The notes: generated from the letters alone by a model not told the origin. A stretch of DNA of 64,000 nucleotides from Paulownia fortunei (GCA_019321725.1 CM033110.1:16175278-16239277); one strand, 5' to 3'; counted from the first letter of the stretch, positions 1 through 11,921 are shown. Made by a program: numbers and translations.

Positions 1-470
1 TTGTCACTCACTTTAAATTGACCATATTGTGTAGAAAGAGAAATAAAATCATATGCACGAGCAAGTCTTCAGACAACTTTAACTTTAGTTTGGAAGTGAG
101 ATTAAATATTTTCATAATGTATTCCATTCTGTTCCATTTTCATTTATATCTTATTAAAACCAGATTAGTCAAAAAGTCCTTGTTTCAATCAATATCTTTA
201 AAGAACTTTTTAAAACTATCCTCCTTAGACGTAGTGCCCCTAAATGTATTTGTAATGGTGCACTTTATGATCATAAAACTCATGTGGTTAGAATGATCCC
301 ACTTTTCAAAGTCCTTTTAGCCTTAGACGAACTATCATTAGTGAAAGTAGGAGTTAGTTATATCTTAAGTGCAAGTTTAAGATTCATAAATCCGAGAACA
401 ATGACAATGTTCTCTTTTGAATTCTTAGAGTTTGTGCCTTTAAGCACAAATAAAATTAATATTGACATAT
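1..470 (-). pseudogene. Ty1/copia gag (UBN2-type) fragment
   Basis: Read on the minus strand, this stretch gives fragments of a copia-type gag polyprotein: an IVLGFMNLKLAL-like segment, then a WDHSNHMSFMIIK-like segment, then LVLIRYK...EYIMKIFNL and KLSEDLLVHMI near the window edge. That order matches the UBN2/gag domain of plant copia elements, in which gag packages element RNA into virus-like particles. The frame is broken by stops and small indels, so it is not functional. The piece continues off the left edge, so protease and later domains would lie outside. No LTR or primer site belonging to it was identified. The family call is good; the exact lineage cannot be given. Confidence 0.75.
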
Positions 471-704
471 ACTGTAGAAATATAAGCATAAACTTAATTT
501 AGAAAACAAAACCAAATAATATGCTCACTAATATTAATGTTATAACATAATAATAAAATAAAAAAACATATTTAAGCATTACATGATATAATAATGGTAG
601 GCCCCATCATAGGATACCTAGCACGACATTGAAATTTAGTTTTCGGACAAAAACATTAACTTTAAGTGATACTCTCAATATAGTATTCAAATAATCACAA
701 TTAA

Positions 705-1150
705 TCCTGCCAAATAATAACCTTCCTTTGAGTTGATTATTGCTCACATGAAAAACCTTATAATTATTATGTATTTATTACCACATGTATATTTGTTATT
801 TGGCCAAATAATAATCTTCCTTTGGGTCGATCATTATTCGTATAAATAACAAACATACATATCTTAATATCCCAAAATAAATAAATCTACACAATATAGG
901 TTACTCCAGCAATGTATTATTTCAATTAATTTATTTTGAAATATCTGACATGTAGGAACAAATATAATCCTAATTTTATCTCATATGTTTACCATTTGAT
1001 CAAATAATAATCTTCATTTGGGCGATTATTATCTACAGAGATATAGATATAATACAAACTTTTTACTTGATATTTAATATTTCAAATATAAATTTAATAA
1101 CAAATGTCACTTTGGTGGCATTATTTTAATTTATCTCGAAATATAAGATA
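705..1150. repeat. Imperfect ~95-bp-period repeat in AT-rich DNA
   Basis: The motif CAAATAATAAYCTTCMTTTG followed by a GATTATT-like tail occurs near 711, 805 and 1001, with a weaker relative near 1100. The spacings are about 94 and 196 bases, which fits a period near 95-98 with one eroded copy near 900. No coding potential is visible. It may be an old LTR-internal repeat. Confidence 0.5.
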
Positions 1151-2508
1151 AGATTTGCAAAATAAAAATAATTAAACTTTTTTATGGAATTTTATTGAAA
1201 TTGGGTCGAGTCATGTACGAATCACATTTGAACTCAATTTGAAATCAAATCCAATTCTAAGCTATAATAATCCTTATGGGTTAATTAAATCTTACCTACT
1301 TTATAACTAAAATAATGAGTCTAAACTTAACTTCAAAATTCAACATTATTTGAATTTTAGACAAAAAATCAAAATAGGCCCAAAAAATCAATTTTATTTA
1401 AATTTAAAGTCAATTAAATTAACCCAAAATCAAATTAGGCCCATAACTAAATATGGCCAAAAATTTAATCTTATAAGTTTGAGCCCAAGAATATATTAAG
1501 CCCAAAATATAATCTTATTTGGATACTAAACCAAAACTAAATCAAACCCAAAATAAAAATTTAACTTAAACTCAAAATTTCTTTTAAATAAAATATCCTT
1601 CAATACAAAAGAAAATTTAAGGCCCAATTTTTTCAAATTAGAACCCTAGATTCATGGTATTTTCTTCACCCAAAAATCAACTAAAGAAAATAATAAGAAA
1701 ATCGGGTTTTAGGTTGGGGCACCCGTGAACCGAATCGATCACCGCATATCCTTTGCCTGAATCCATCTTGACTGGAATTATCTAGAAATTTTCTTCTTTT
1801 TTTTTATTTTTTGATTTCGAGAACAACAACAGACTTAATCTATATTGAAACAATAATTCAAGAAATTGATTCCCAAATATGATTTTCAAATTATTGTTTC
1901 ATTAACAATACCAACACCAACAAAATCACAAAAAATCTTCATTTCTTCTCAATTAAATTACATCGCCGAAAATAATTAAGAGAAAAAAAAATTAATATCA
2001 CAAAAAATTTCATGATTCTTATTTCTAATGAAACAATTTCACTAAAATTAATCAACAACGAAAATTCATAATTTTTTTGATAATCTAACATGAACTGACT
2101 TGAATCACTTAAATTTTAATAGAAATATGGTTAACAATCATATAATCTAAGATCATCATGTAGAATTATCAAGAAATAAACTGAATAATTAAATTGAAAG
2201 CGTATCTTAAATCTATATTAATGCATACATGAATCCATATTGGGTACATGAATTCATATAGGTTAGTATCTTACAAAGCCAAATCTCCTTAGGTGCTCCG
2301 TGGGGGATAGAGGAGAATGGTTAGAATGATTGATTTGACTTGAGGACAATACCCTATAATGTTCTTTATATAATAGGTCAAATAGAAATTCATCAATCCT
2401 AATTTGACTAGTACTAAGTCTCTATATATTACAAAACACATAACCAATAGATATTTTTAGAGCTCAACTGATAGATCACTTTTTTGACTCTATTAAATTA
2501 GATAAACT
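1151..2508. other. AT-rich intergenic stretch, no gene seen
   Basis: No open frame of useful length, RNA gene or clear element end was found. The 1370-1640 part is rich in short runs such as CCCAAAAT and AAATTTAA, as in decayed retroelement untranslated regions. Confidence 0.6.
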
Positions 2509-3410
2509 TGTAACACAAATTTTGTTGTCTGTAAAATTAACAAACAAGAAAAAATTACACAAATTGAATTTTTATTGAATTGAAATAATGAAATGGTTAC
2601 AATCTATATGGTTCCTCTGATTCTTCTCTTTTAGAACAAGAAATTTTGGGATTTGAACTTATGAAGGTGCAATTGCTGATTTGATCTCCTACGAACTTGA
2701 TTTTGTCTTTCAATAATGTTAATTCGAGGGTTTAGCACCTTAATATCAAATCAAACGTTAGAACTTAAAAAATGTCGACTTATTGGATTTGAATATTTGT
2801 TGGTGGATCGATCCTTCGATCTCCTCCAAGGTAGATTTAATCTCCAATAACGTTAATTTGAGAGTTTGACAATTTAATCATGAATTAAAGTACTATTATT
2901 TGAATGAACTCCGCGATGAACACCTTGATTATCACCTTAAAGACCTTGGATCTCCTTGAATTTAATCGCCTTGGTTGAGAGAATTTTCTTCAATATCTTT
3001 CTTGCTTGAACTTATTTTTCACAACTTATGCCTTTGACTCTTGAGAATTACCCTTATTTATACTAGTAAAATAGGGATTCTTGGATAAGTCATTTGATGA
3101 AGTGGTAAAATTTGATTGGTCATTCATGATTTGATTGACATCAAAAGATGCGATTTGAATTACCAATTTGTGCTTGTAGTCACTTCCATAACTTACAAGA
3201 TAAGTTTGATTTTCAAGAATTAAAATTTGACACTTGACGATATTTAATTGGCGAACAAAATATATATTATAATATCAATTAATTAACTATTTAATTTAGG
3301 AATTAAAATTAATTAAATTCCCAAAATAAATAGAAAATATAAAATTGATATGTAATATATATTATTTATATGTATCGTCATTTAGTTGACACAAATTTTA
3401 TTTGTCTACA
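2509..3410 (-). mobile_element. LTR of a minus-oriented retrotransposon (probably its 3' LTR)
   Basis: On the minus strand this block begins TGTAGACAAATAAAATTTG at 3410 and ends with TGTTACA at 2509, giving TG...CA ends and about 902 bases. Immediately upstream in that orientation (3411-3422) is a purine-rich TTGAGGGGGCAT tract, a good polypurine primer for plus-strand synthesis, so this is best read as a 3' LTR. A TATAAATA box lies inside. Two related internal segments near 2705-2765 and 2835-2885 share an AATAAYGTTAATTYGAG-like core. The bases flanking the two ends (AAACT and ATGCC) do not match, and no adjoining pol was found, so the element is truncated. Confidence 0.6.
3055..3062 (-). 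promoter_or_regulatory. TATA box of the 2509-3410 LTR
   Basis: TATAAATA on the minus strand, about 350 bases inside the LTR start in that orientation, where a U3 promoter is expected. Confidence 0.5.
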
Positions 3411-3850
3411 ATGCCCCCTCAAGACTTTTTCATGGATAATGTATTTTTGAGTGAATAAGTCACAATAATTGCTTGAATTTTTTTATTTTTTATTTTATTT
3501 GTAATTGAGCCTTACAAAAATTGCATGTAGATTTTTGGGTTTGAGTAATTCAATGTTTGGCCGAGACATTGAATCTTAGGCCTTCCACCTTTGAATGTCC
3601 ATTTCTTTTATAACATAAATGGATCATTGCAACAAAGCCCAAATTTCATATCCTCCAAGTACACCTGACCACGGCTCGGGTCGAAATTTCATATCCTCCA
3701 AATTTTATATTCGTGGGTTCATGGGCCAGTTATGGGTTGGAGATACTCAAGCCGCAAACCGCCAACCCGGCCTAGCGATTCCATATTTTAATTTTATCTT
3801 CAATAAATCAAAATAGTTCTATTAATATACCCAAAAAAATAGAGTAAAAG
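3411..3850. other. Retroelement 3' internal remnant and non-coding DNA
   Basis: It starts with the polypurine tract of the preceding LTR and then shows no recognisable domain. The 3640-3790 part contains a direct repeat of TTTCATATCCTCCAA (3646 and 3687) and GC-richer words resembling common plant dispersed repeats. Confidence 0.4.
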
Positions 3851-3923
3851 TGGTCTATGTAAGTTTGAACCCGCAACATTTATGTTATTAGCAACACACT
3901 CTAACCAACTGACCTAATGGACC
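3851..3923 (-). pseudogene. Degenerate tRNA-Ile (anticodon AAT)
   Basis: The minus strand reads as a tRNA of 73 bases, including an A discriminator base. It begins GGTCCATTAGGTCAGTTGGTT, has a CTAATAA anticodon loop (anticodon AAT) and a GTTCAAA B-box core, and ends AGACCA. The match to plant cytosolic tRNA-Ile(AAT) is clear along its length. The acceptor stem keeps six of seven pairs (5-68 is a C/A mismatch). The D stem has a G/G mismatch, the anticodon stem has two mismatches, and the T loop appears one base short. These defects argue for a pseudogene or a tRNA-derived fossil rather than a working tRNA. No SINE body or 3' simple tail was recognised beside it. Confidence 0.8.
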
Positions 3924-5369
3924 ATATATTTGTGACTTTGAATAAGTTTATAAAGAGTACTTTGTAACTTACTACTACTTTGTTTGTCCTGTAAATAATG
4001 TCTTTATTTTTTTTCTTTTTTTCCCTCAAATTACTTGTCTTGTTTCTGAAAATCAATATAATTGGTGTTGTACCCCTCTTTAAATATAATTAATTAGTTT
4101 CATATATCGCAAGTTACAAATCAAGTCCTATATTTAAGCATTCTACATTTCATCTTAATAATAAGTAAAGTTTTAAAAATTATCTAATGATACTACTTTA
4201 CAATTATCTTGAAATAAGTAAATTTGTAATATTTTAAAAATATTTAATGATGCTACTTTACAATTATTAGTGTTTATTCCCCAACTTCTCATTTAGTATT
4301 ATTAAATTATTATAATGTTGCATCCATTTTACATGATAATATTAACTCTGAAAATTAAAATTTAGTAAATTGTCCTTTATCAATGCAGTTTAAATGAAAA
4401 AAATATTTTTTTAGAAATTACCCTAGGCTTAGATTTTAGTTATTTTTTTTTAAATTTAAGTTAATTTTTTTTCATTAAGTTCAAAAATTAACAATATTTT
4501 TTACAAATTTAAGTTAAAAAAATTCAAAAGAAAAAACAAGGATCGAAACACCCGAAATCAACGGTTAATCAAAACCAGAACCGAAACCGATTTAGTGGTT
4601 CCAAAATCCAGACTGTAATCGGCCCTTACCAATTACAGTCAAGGTTCAAGAAATCCCAAACTGTGGAACCGACATCGAAACCAACGATTTTTTAATCGTG
4701 GTCAGGTCTACCCAAGAATATTCATTAACATTGAATCACCTCTTTATATTTGCAAGCCAATGCCTCATTCCCACACAACAAAGCAGCAACAAAACAACAG
4801 ACCAAAGCTTTATTCTTTTCAGTTTTTTTTTTCCTTCTTTTCCTTTTTTTTTAACTTATTTAGGCCCACATAAATTATGGTGCATGTGGCCTTTAAACAT
4901 CAAACTAGCTCCAATTTCTTTCCAACTTTGCAACTACTGCCATTATATACTTGAAGCAAACTGCCAAACATATACTAACAAAATATATTAGAGTTCTTCA
5001 CCATTCAACCATATTACAATCAATGGACTCTTTATTTGGAGATCATCTCCTAATTAAACTCTATCTCAAGTAATTGGATAATAGAAGGCTTCTAACATTA
5101 ATTCACATCCATGGCGTATAAAAGATATGCTTCTATGCTTTATTTTTCCAACAATCTCTCAGATGAAAAAAAATTACAGCATTGCTCATTGGTTTTTTTT
5201 TTTTTTGCTTTGTTTCTCCCTTTTTGTTGCGAGTTGTTAATTGGTAAGATTCTCATACCTTGTTTCTCCTCAAGAGTTGTTTATCACAATGTGTTTATTG
5301 GATTGTCTCAAAGATAAAACATACAATCTCAATTTCTCAAGCATTTGAATTTGTACAAATGCCCCCACT
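3924..5369. other. AT-rich intergenic stretch
   Basis: No gene seen. Near-duplicate words around 4150-4265 (ATTTTAAAAATTATCTAATGATRCTACTT-like, two copies about 70 bases apart) suggest a small tandem duplication. Part of 4540-4700 has alternating CCGAAACC/GGTTCC words typical of plant dispersed repeats. The small ORFs here show no protein-like composition. Confidence 0.5.
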
Positions 5370-6112
5370 CTTTTTTTTTTCTTCCATTACATGAATAATT
5401 CCAGAGTCATAGGAGTTGTGGTAGATACTTTTGCACGTTGGTTTTCTATCTCTTCTTTAGTAGGTATTTTTTCTGATTCCTCCTCTAATAGGGCCTTCAT
5501 TTGAGATTTAAAACATATCCCGGAGGAAATTCATGCCTGTAATGGCATTATTTACCACCACTTGGACAAACCCAAAACCAACCATATTGTTTCTTCTCGA
5601 CTGCTTCCGAAAAGTATTTATACACTATTTCGGTAGGCTTGTTCTTGTTGTACTCCTTACTCTTGGACTCGACAAACTTCTCCAATGTCTCTCGATCCCA
5701 GTCCTCTACCATTTCATGTTCTGTTTCTTGATCACGTTTATCGCTATAGATATCTATCTTCTCTCATTTCCTCTACACATTCAAATCATGGGAGAACTTG
5801 CACTTAAACCCTTTAGCACATTGCCCCACCTTGAAATACTCACATACTATTGACTTCAGATCAACACCAACATGAACTTTAGACTATTTTACCGCAACTT
5901 TAAACAATTCATTGAGCCCCTTCTCCCCTGCCTTTTCCTCATCTTTCTTCTTCTGTGCATTGATTTTGCTAGGGTCGGGTTTAGGCTGTACGGATTGCTT
6001 GAGAGACTGTATGTATTTTTGAACATTCTTCGACTTGTTCTTGTTCTTCAATCTGAAGGTTTTATCCTCGACTATCTTCTACTTTTTCGCTAAATCCGTT
6101 TTCCAATTTTGT
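5370..6112 (-). pseudogene. Intron-free copy of a ZC3H15/DFRP1-type CCCH zinc-finger gene
   Basis: The minus strand gives, in order: an N-terminal basic region (FRLKNKNKSKNVQKYIQSLK), an NAQKKKDEEKA segment, a first CCCH finger (5788-5844, C-x7-C-x5-C-x3-H, ending FSHD), an acidic EDWDRETLEKFVESK segment, a second finger region (KKQYGWFWVCPSGGK...CHYRHEFPPGYVL) and, after a one-base shift, MKALLEEESEKIPTKEEIEN through TTTPMTLELFM. This is the order of the plant and animal ZC3H15 family, which binds and stabilises the GTPase DRG1 on translating ribosomes. The first Cys of finger 2 is Tyr here. There are stop codons at KK*KI, VK*SK, V*RK*EK and GGK*CH. The copy stops soon after a WKKKK-like tract near 5380, so the C-terminal part is missing. 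Continuous similarity without introns suggests a retrotransposed mRNA copy. It is not functional. Confidence 0.85.
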
Positions 6113-6561
6113 ACACCCTATCTAAGCCACAACAACCAGTCTCTTGAGATATAGTTCCATAATTAAGTTCATGAAGCCAGGCTATGAACCACCACTTTTT
6201 CTTTTGTATGTTTTTGAATTTGACTCTTTCTTTTTCCTTTTTTTTAATACCATAAACTATGAAGTTGTTTTTGATTTTTTGATTGCACCATGAAAGTTTA
6301 AGACTTTGTTGGCATCACAGGGTATTGAAAATATCAATGAAGACGTTCTTGGAATAAGTCAAGGAAGTTTGCAGCCACTCTTTAAATCAAAGCAATATCA
6401 CTACTTGGTATGTTTAATCCTTGTAAACATGGTAGTTTAAGATTTTAAATGCTGAATTTACTTTCATATCGTAGCATGTCAACTGAATACGTCATCAATT
6501 CAAGTTATAAATAATTCTCTTTTTCTTTTCTGTTTTTGTTTTGTAACCAAACGACGACATA
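6113..6561. other. Non-coding interval
   Basis: No recognisable gene. T-rich tracts near 6195-6260. This should hold the start region of the following ORF and possibly an element boundary, but no LTR end was recognised. Confidence 0.4.
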
Positions 6562-9429
6562 ATGGTATTTTCCGAAGATACTTTTTCTCCTTTTGGTGTC
6601 CAACATTTGGTGATCTTTGATGATGAAAATCAACCCATGGAGAAAGACACAATTTTGGCAGTTCATACTCTCCTTGTCGGTCGATACACGAATCCATGGC
6701 CAAAGTTGACGAATTCACTCTTCTAGGCGGAATGGTCCGAAAGATCTCATTGAGCAAGAATTCCAAAGTTCGAGCTTTGCAAGTAACTCAGCATCAGTAG
6801 TCGAATGAGCCAACTCCATTACCAAAATTGGGTCATCATATCATCGAAGGTAAAGCCAAATGGGGAGATGCTATTCAGTTCATTGATGAATTCCACTACA
6901 TCAAGGGCTACTGGGAGTATATCAAAGACATCCTCAATCGGTGCGAGAACAACCTTCTTACGGTGCGAATATATGACTTAGTATATGCTTTGTTGTTCAT
7001 ATATGATCACAATTCTGAGATAGTACAGGCATTTTGCGAGGCGTGGTGTCCACTTACCAACACTTTATTGACTTCCCTTGGAGAATTATCCATATCACTA
7101 TAGGATTTGTATAATCTCGCGAGCCTTTCTATGACTGGATCTCTATATGACGAAGTTGTCCCCGTCGCCAAGGAGCTTACTATTGTCGATGAGGCAAGAA
7201 GTAGATTTGTCCCTCGCTCTTGCAAGCACCTATTTCATGCTTATCATTTTCTTCGAAAGAGTGCTAATGGAGATCAATCTTCTCAAGTATCCATTGATGA
7301 GTGGGTTAGATTTTGGTCCAAGAAGGCTATTAAGTATCTTCTTCCTCTTCTACCTCCACGTAAAGAAAAAAATGCAAGTTGTTTCAAATCAACCCACAAT
7401 CCACTTGGCGATTTTGACTTACATAGAGAATGGTGTCCTTTAGAGTTAGATTTATTCTCGAAGCTTGGTGTAAAAGAGAGTTCAAGAGATGAGACATATT
7501 TGGAGACACGTTTAGCTTGTTAGTTTTGTGCATTTGTCCTTCCTAATGATGACATCAATTCGATATGCCCCATTACCTTCAAAATGGCGAGCATTATGGC
7601 AAATTATCGGAGGGTGAGTCTTGTTGTTCATGTTTTAGCAAGCATCTACAAGGTCCTAAACAAGGTCGCAAATTCTCCAAGACCATCTCGTGTATATTCA
7701 ACATTTTCCATCCACTTTGTCTACTGTTGGCTGGCGCACTACTTCAAGACTCATTATCATGTTTGGTAAGGAGTACGCAGCCCCAAAATGATGATCTTTT
7801 CTGGTGAAGGTGGCGCAAAGTACTATGATTCCAAAGAAGCCCGCAAGCGAATCCATAAAAGATACTTCGTTCCTTGGACTTGCACCATGATTATCAAGAG
7901 CAAAGATTTCTTATATGTTGATAATGGGAATGCTGAGGAATTTGAGCAAAACTATTTCATTGCCATCCGTTTGAACTATCTTTCTTTGAGGCAAGATGAA
8001 CACTTCATTATCGAGCCTTATAATCTCCATCAATTCAGTCGCCAGTTCAGATTCTATCAAGTAGTACTGGAAAATCTCACACGAAACATTCGCAAAGCTT
8101 CTTTGAAAGAATGAGTTCATTATTGGCGCTTATGCACTTTGTCCAGATCTATGTGAAAGGCCTGTCTTCCATGTATGCCCCCAAATGCAAAGAAATTCTC
8201 TTCTGAAGATTACAAGACATGGTGGACCAACATCCATGGAGGTTATTTTGAGGAAAATATTATGAGTTTAATCAACGTGAAGCCAAGTAAATTTCCTCTT
8301 AAAGATAAAGAATATGATAAAGAAGAAGGTCCTCTTGGTGGAAATGCTCAAGATCCCCTACATGTATCCATAACTTCTTTTCCGAATAAATGTGATACCC
8401 AAGCCATTGAACCTCTCGAAGCCAATAAGAGGATGAATGCCCTTTACCCTTCAGAGAAAAGTGGCAGTAGCAATACGGACTGTCATTGGAAGAGACTTAA
8501 AAAGAACCCCAAGTCTTCAAAGGCAAAGGACACCGATGTTTGTGATGTTTTTAGTCCACTACAAATTGAGAACTTCGTTGAAGATGCAATTTCCTAACTT
8601 CTTCATTTTTTTAAAACTCCTTTCTAACTTAAAACATGTAATGTTTCAGTTAGATAAAGAAATACTCAGTATTGATAATCGTGAAGGATCACAAGTTAGC
8701 CAAGGATAGATCAAACGACCCAACTTGTCAGCCACAATTCTTCCAATTGATGGGGAAACACAAAAGAAAACACTTAACTCCACTAGAGCTAAGTAGACAC
8801 CTCATTGCGCTGCATTTTCAGTATTTGAAGGTGAAAAATTCATACTTAATCACCAAAAAGAGTATCTTCAAAGGTTGTGGAGCGATCTCTATAAAATGAT
8901 AGCAAATACTTCGATCGACTCCCTTTTATCCATCAAAGATGATGTGTCATTTGTGCTTGAGTCCATGAAAAGCTTTACCAATTTTGATATCTATCATGTA
9001 GAAGAACTATTGAAAGAACTTTTTGCTAAGGTCGCTGCTTACGAAGAGGCAAGGTTAACATCTTTCAAAAAAGCATCTAAAGAACTTCTTGTGAAGCAAT
9101 TAAGTGAAGCCAAAGATAGCCTCTACCAAGCCAAGACTAGAGAAAGCAAAGAGGTTAATAAAATTCAATCTACCAAGGAGAAGTTGGAGCTCATCAAGAA
9201 GGAGTTAGGCAATTTGAAGGCACGAAAGAAACATTTGTTTTTATCATTAAAATGACAACAACAACTTCTTCAGAGTGCTCAAACCTAAGTTCATGAGATT
9301 GAAAAGGAGATTGTTGCTATCAATAATACTTCTCCATTGAACGATAAAGCAGTCAAAAATTTGAACTCTTCAAAGGAACATCTAGAGGTTGCCAAAGAAG
9401 AATTGAAAATTTTAAGACCCTCCGCTTAG
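6562..9429 (+). pseudogene. Plant mobile domain (PMD) extra ORF, decayed
   Basis: Starting at ATG 6562, the translation opens MVFSEDTF...HLVIFDDENQP and RYTNPWPKL. After a shift near 6724 it continues MVRKISLSKNSKVRALQV. From 6828 come the plant mobile domain hallmarks: EGKAKWGDAIQFI, FCEAWCPLTNTLLTSLGELSI, then after a stop DLYNLASLSMTGSLYDEVVP, PRSCKHLFHAYHFL and QVSIDEWVRFW. A second block follows (VSLVVHVLASIY, FSIHFVYCWLAHYFKTHY, MMIFSGEGGAKYYD, EPYNLHQFSRQFRFYQ, WWTNIHGGYFEENI). A charged linker and a coiled-coil tail (8875-9429) end in KEELKILRPSA and a stop. The whole family order is retained, but at least six frameshifts or stops disable it. PMD proteins are plant-specific; many copies ride on transposable elements, and domesticated ones (MAIN/MAIL) act in silencing and meristem function. 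The ORF lies opposite the integrase-containing remnant at 10003-11821, so it was probably that element's antisense accessory gene. Confidence 0.85.
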
Positions 9430-9739
9430 TGCTTGTTTAGTACTTTTCTCTGTATTTTCACTTCATGTAACGAACATCATTATTTTTGAGATTACATAAT
9501 ATAATTTTTTTTTCTATCTTACAATCCTTCAAGTATATTTACATTCATCAAAATTCATGAAGCCTTTTTTTTCTTTTTTTTTTAAACAACAAACTACTAT
9601 CATATATGAAGAGAAACCATAATTTATTCTACACTCATGACTAAACTTAGAACCTATCTAAGCTGTCTATGTACCCCAATAAAAGGATCAAGTCATAATA
9701 TAGTTCAAAAATACTTTTTTTTTTATTTGAGACGGGGTC
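9430..9739. other. Non-coding spacer between extra ORF and tandem array
   Basis: T-rich, with no open frame. If the element assignment is right, this is the 3' untranslated part of the PMD gene. Confidence 0.4.
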
Positions 9740-9990
9740 ATACACAGTTTATATTCATGCGGTGTAGGAGTATCTATTGCTTAACCACTTTAGGGTAGGT
9801 AGGGTATTTAGTATTTTAACCACATAAAATACCTTTAGAGGGGTAAATTAACAGTTTAACCACATGTATTCACTTTTAGTGGACAAGTTAGCAGTTTAAC
9901 CATGTGCACTACCTTTGGTGGGTTCCATTCACAGTTTATACTAGTGTGAGTCAGGAGTAACATGCAGTTTAGGGTCATGCATCACAAAGC
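9740..9990. repeat. Imperfect tandem array next to Tat-like pol
   Basis: The phrase (C/A)AGTTTAACCACATG...ACCTTTAGTGG recurs with a period near 45-60 bases: TTAACCACTTTAGGG near 9780, TTTTAACCACATAAAATACC near 9815, AGTTTAACCACATGTATTC near 9860 and AGTTTAACCATGTGCAC near 9895. A CACAGTTTATA(C/T)T phrase occurs at both ends (9754 and 9932). Position, between integrase and the opposite-strand ORF, matches the repeat-prone 3' region of Tat elements. Confidence 0.6.
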
Positions 9991-10002
9991 ATTCTTCTAA
10001 CT

Positions 10003-11821
10003 TTATGTGTAATAGCGTTTTAAGAACTTCCCATTTATTGAGCCAATTATTAAGCCATCTTCAACAACTAATTTGTAAGCACCATTTGTGTAGACCTCCT
10101 TAACAACATAAGGACCATCCCATTTTGATGTAAATTTATTTCCACGCCGATGAGTAGTAATGATAGGTCTTCTTACATTAAGCACCAAATCACTGACTTG
10201 GAAAGAGCATGGTCGTATTTTTTTATTAAATGCCCTAGACAGGCGAGCCTGATAGCATTTAAGTCTTTGTTGCGCTTCCAATCTTTTCTCATCAAGAGCC
10301 TCTAACTCTTCAAGGCATAGATGTGCATTTTCTTCTTCGATTAGTCCTTATTGACCGGCTATCCTCAATGATGGAATTTGTTGCTCAAGAGGAATTATAG
10401 CTTCAACACCGTACACCAGTGCATAATGAGTCGCTTGAGTAGGTGTTCTAAAAGTGGTTATGTACGCTTATAAAGCTTTTTCGAATCTTTCGTGCCAATC
10501 TTGCTTTGATTTTTCAATCATTTTCTTCAACAAAGTACACAAACTCTTGTTGAATACTTCAGTGAATCCATTAGCAGCGACGAAATAAATGGGAGATTTT
10601 CTTTGTTTGAAACTAGACTTCTAACAAACCTTATGTACCAGAATGTTGCAAAAGGACTTTTCATTATCCATGATTATATATCAATGAATCCCATCGCGAT
10701 AAATAATATTAATACAGATAAAGTTAGCAATATTTTTATTTTCTACCTCTTTGAGATGTATTGCTTCAGCCCATTTAGAAAAGTTGTCAGTTGCAGCCAA
10801 AATATATAAATATCTGCCGAAAGATTATGTCATAGGTCCAACCACATCTAAGCCCCAAGCGTTAAACGACCATGAAGCAACAGTAGGGTGTAACGACTTA
10901 GGCGATTGGTGAATAATATTTGCATGAAATTAACAAGCCTGACACCTTTGAGTGTAATCTATATAATCCTTTACCATTATCGGCCAATAGTAACCCATTC
11001 TTTTTATTCAAAAGTGTAATTTTGGGCTTGATTGATGAGCACCACAAATCCTAAAATGAGCTTTTTCCATAGATTAGATGGCTTCATCATCACCTAAACA
11101 TCATAAGAAAACTCCATCAAATTAGCATCGATAAAGTTTTCTTTTGTAATGAATGCAGCGAGTTGCACGATGTTGAATATCAACTTTTTAACGTGGATCA
11201 TCAGGTAGTTTTTCATACTTCAAATAATCTACAAGTGGTTGACGTCAATCTTTTTTCTCGACTTCAAACACTTCAACAACATAATTTTCTATCTTCATCA
11301 TAATTCTCGTCCTCAAAGATTGGTGGTACAACCCAACTTCTACATATTGGTACACGAGCTTCATCTTAAGGCATGTCGAGTGTAGAAGTGAGATTCGCAA
11401 AAGCATCAACTTACTTATTATCTGTCCTTGGTATATGTTCAATAACTACATTTCCCAACCATCCAATAAGCCTTCTAGCATAATTGAAATACAGAAGTAG
11501 CTCAGGTTTCTTGACTTCGTACAATCCAAGCAACTGATTGACCACTAATTTAGAATCTCCATACACTTCCAGATGTAGTTGTTTTATATCAACTGACATT
11601 TCCAGTCCAAGGATAAGAGCTTGATATTTAGTATCATTATTGCAGCAATTTTGGGTTAAGGTGAAAGAGTAAGGAAACACTTCTCTATCAGATGTAATGA
11701 ATATGATTCCTGCACCGGCTCCCTTGAGAAGCTCCATCAAATTACATCTTCCAAGGAGAAGTAATTTCAATTACCAGAAAATCTTCATCTAGTAAGTCAT
11801 CAGATAGCTCCCACTCACCTA
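10003..11821 (-). pseudogene. Ty3/gypsy (Tat-like) RNase H and integrase remnant
   Basis: Minus strand, 5' to 3': an archaeal-type RNase H domain (11770-11410) with GAGAGIIFIT, YQALILGLEM and VYGDSKLVVNQLLGLYEVKKPE, so the second acidic position is disturbed (TKYQAL where AEYxAL is usual). Then comes the integrase core, with WSFNAWGLDVVGP near 10870-10840, DNFSKWAEAI and IMDNEKSF, and the C-terminal part ending KRYYT and a stop at 10003, with KWDGPYVVKEVYTNGAYKLV before it. RNase H cuts the RNA template during reverse transcription; integrase inserts the cDNA. Several stops and shifts interrupt it. Upstream gag, protease and RT are absent: the remnant ends at the scaffold gap. The second, archaeal-type RNase H is a Tat-lineage trait, which supports the lineage call. 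LTRs were not found. Confidence 0.85.
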
Positions 11822-11921
11822 NNNNNNNNNNNNNNNNNNNNNNNNNNNNNNNNNNNNNNNNNNNNNNNNNNNNNNNNNNNNNNNNNNNNNNNNNNNNNNN
11901 NNNNNNNNNNNNNNNNNNNNN
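11822..11921. other. Assembly gap (100 N)
   Basis: Exactly 100 N, a conventional placeholder of unknown true size. It separates the Tat-like remnant from the 3' flank of the ribosomal protein gene. Confidence 1.

Noticed and set aside
1..502. Plus-strand ORFs of 92 and 72 residues
   Set aside because: They are shadows of the minus-strand copia gag fragment, which explains the sequence better.
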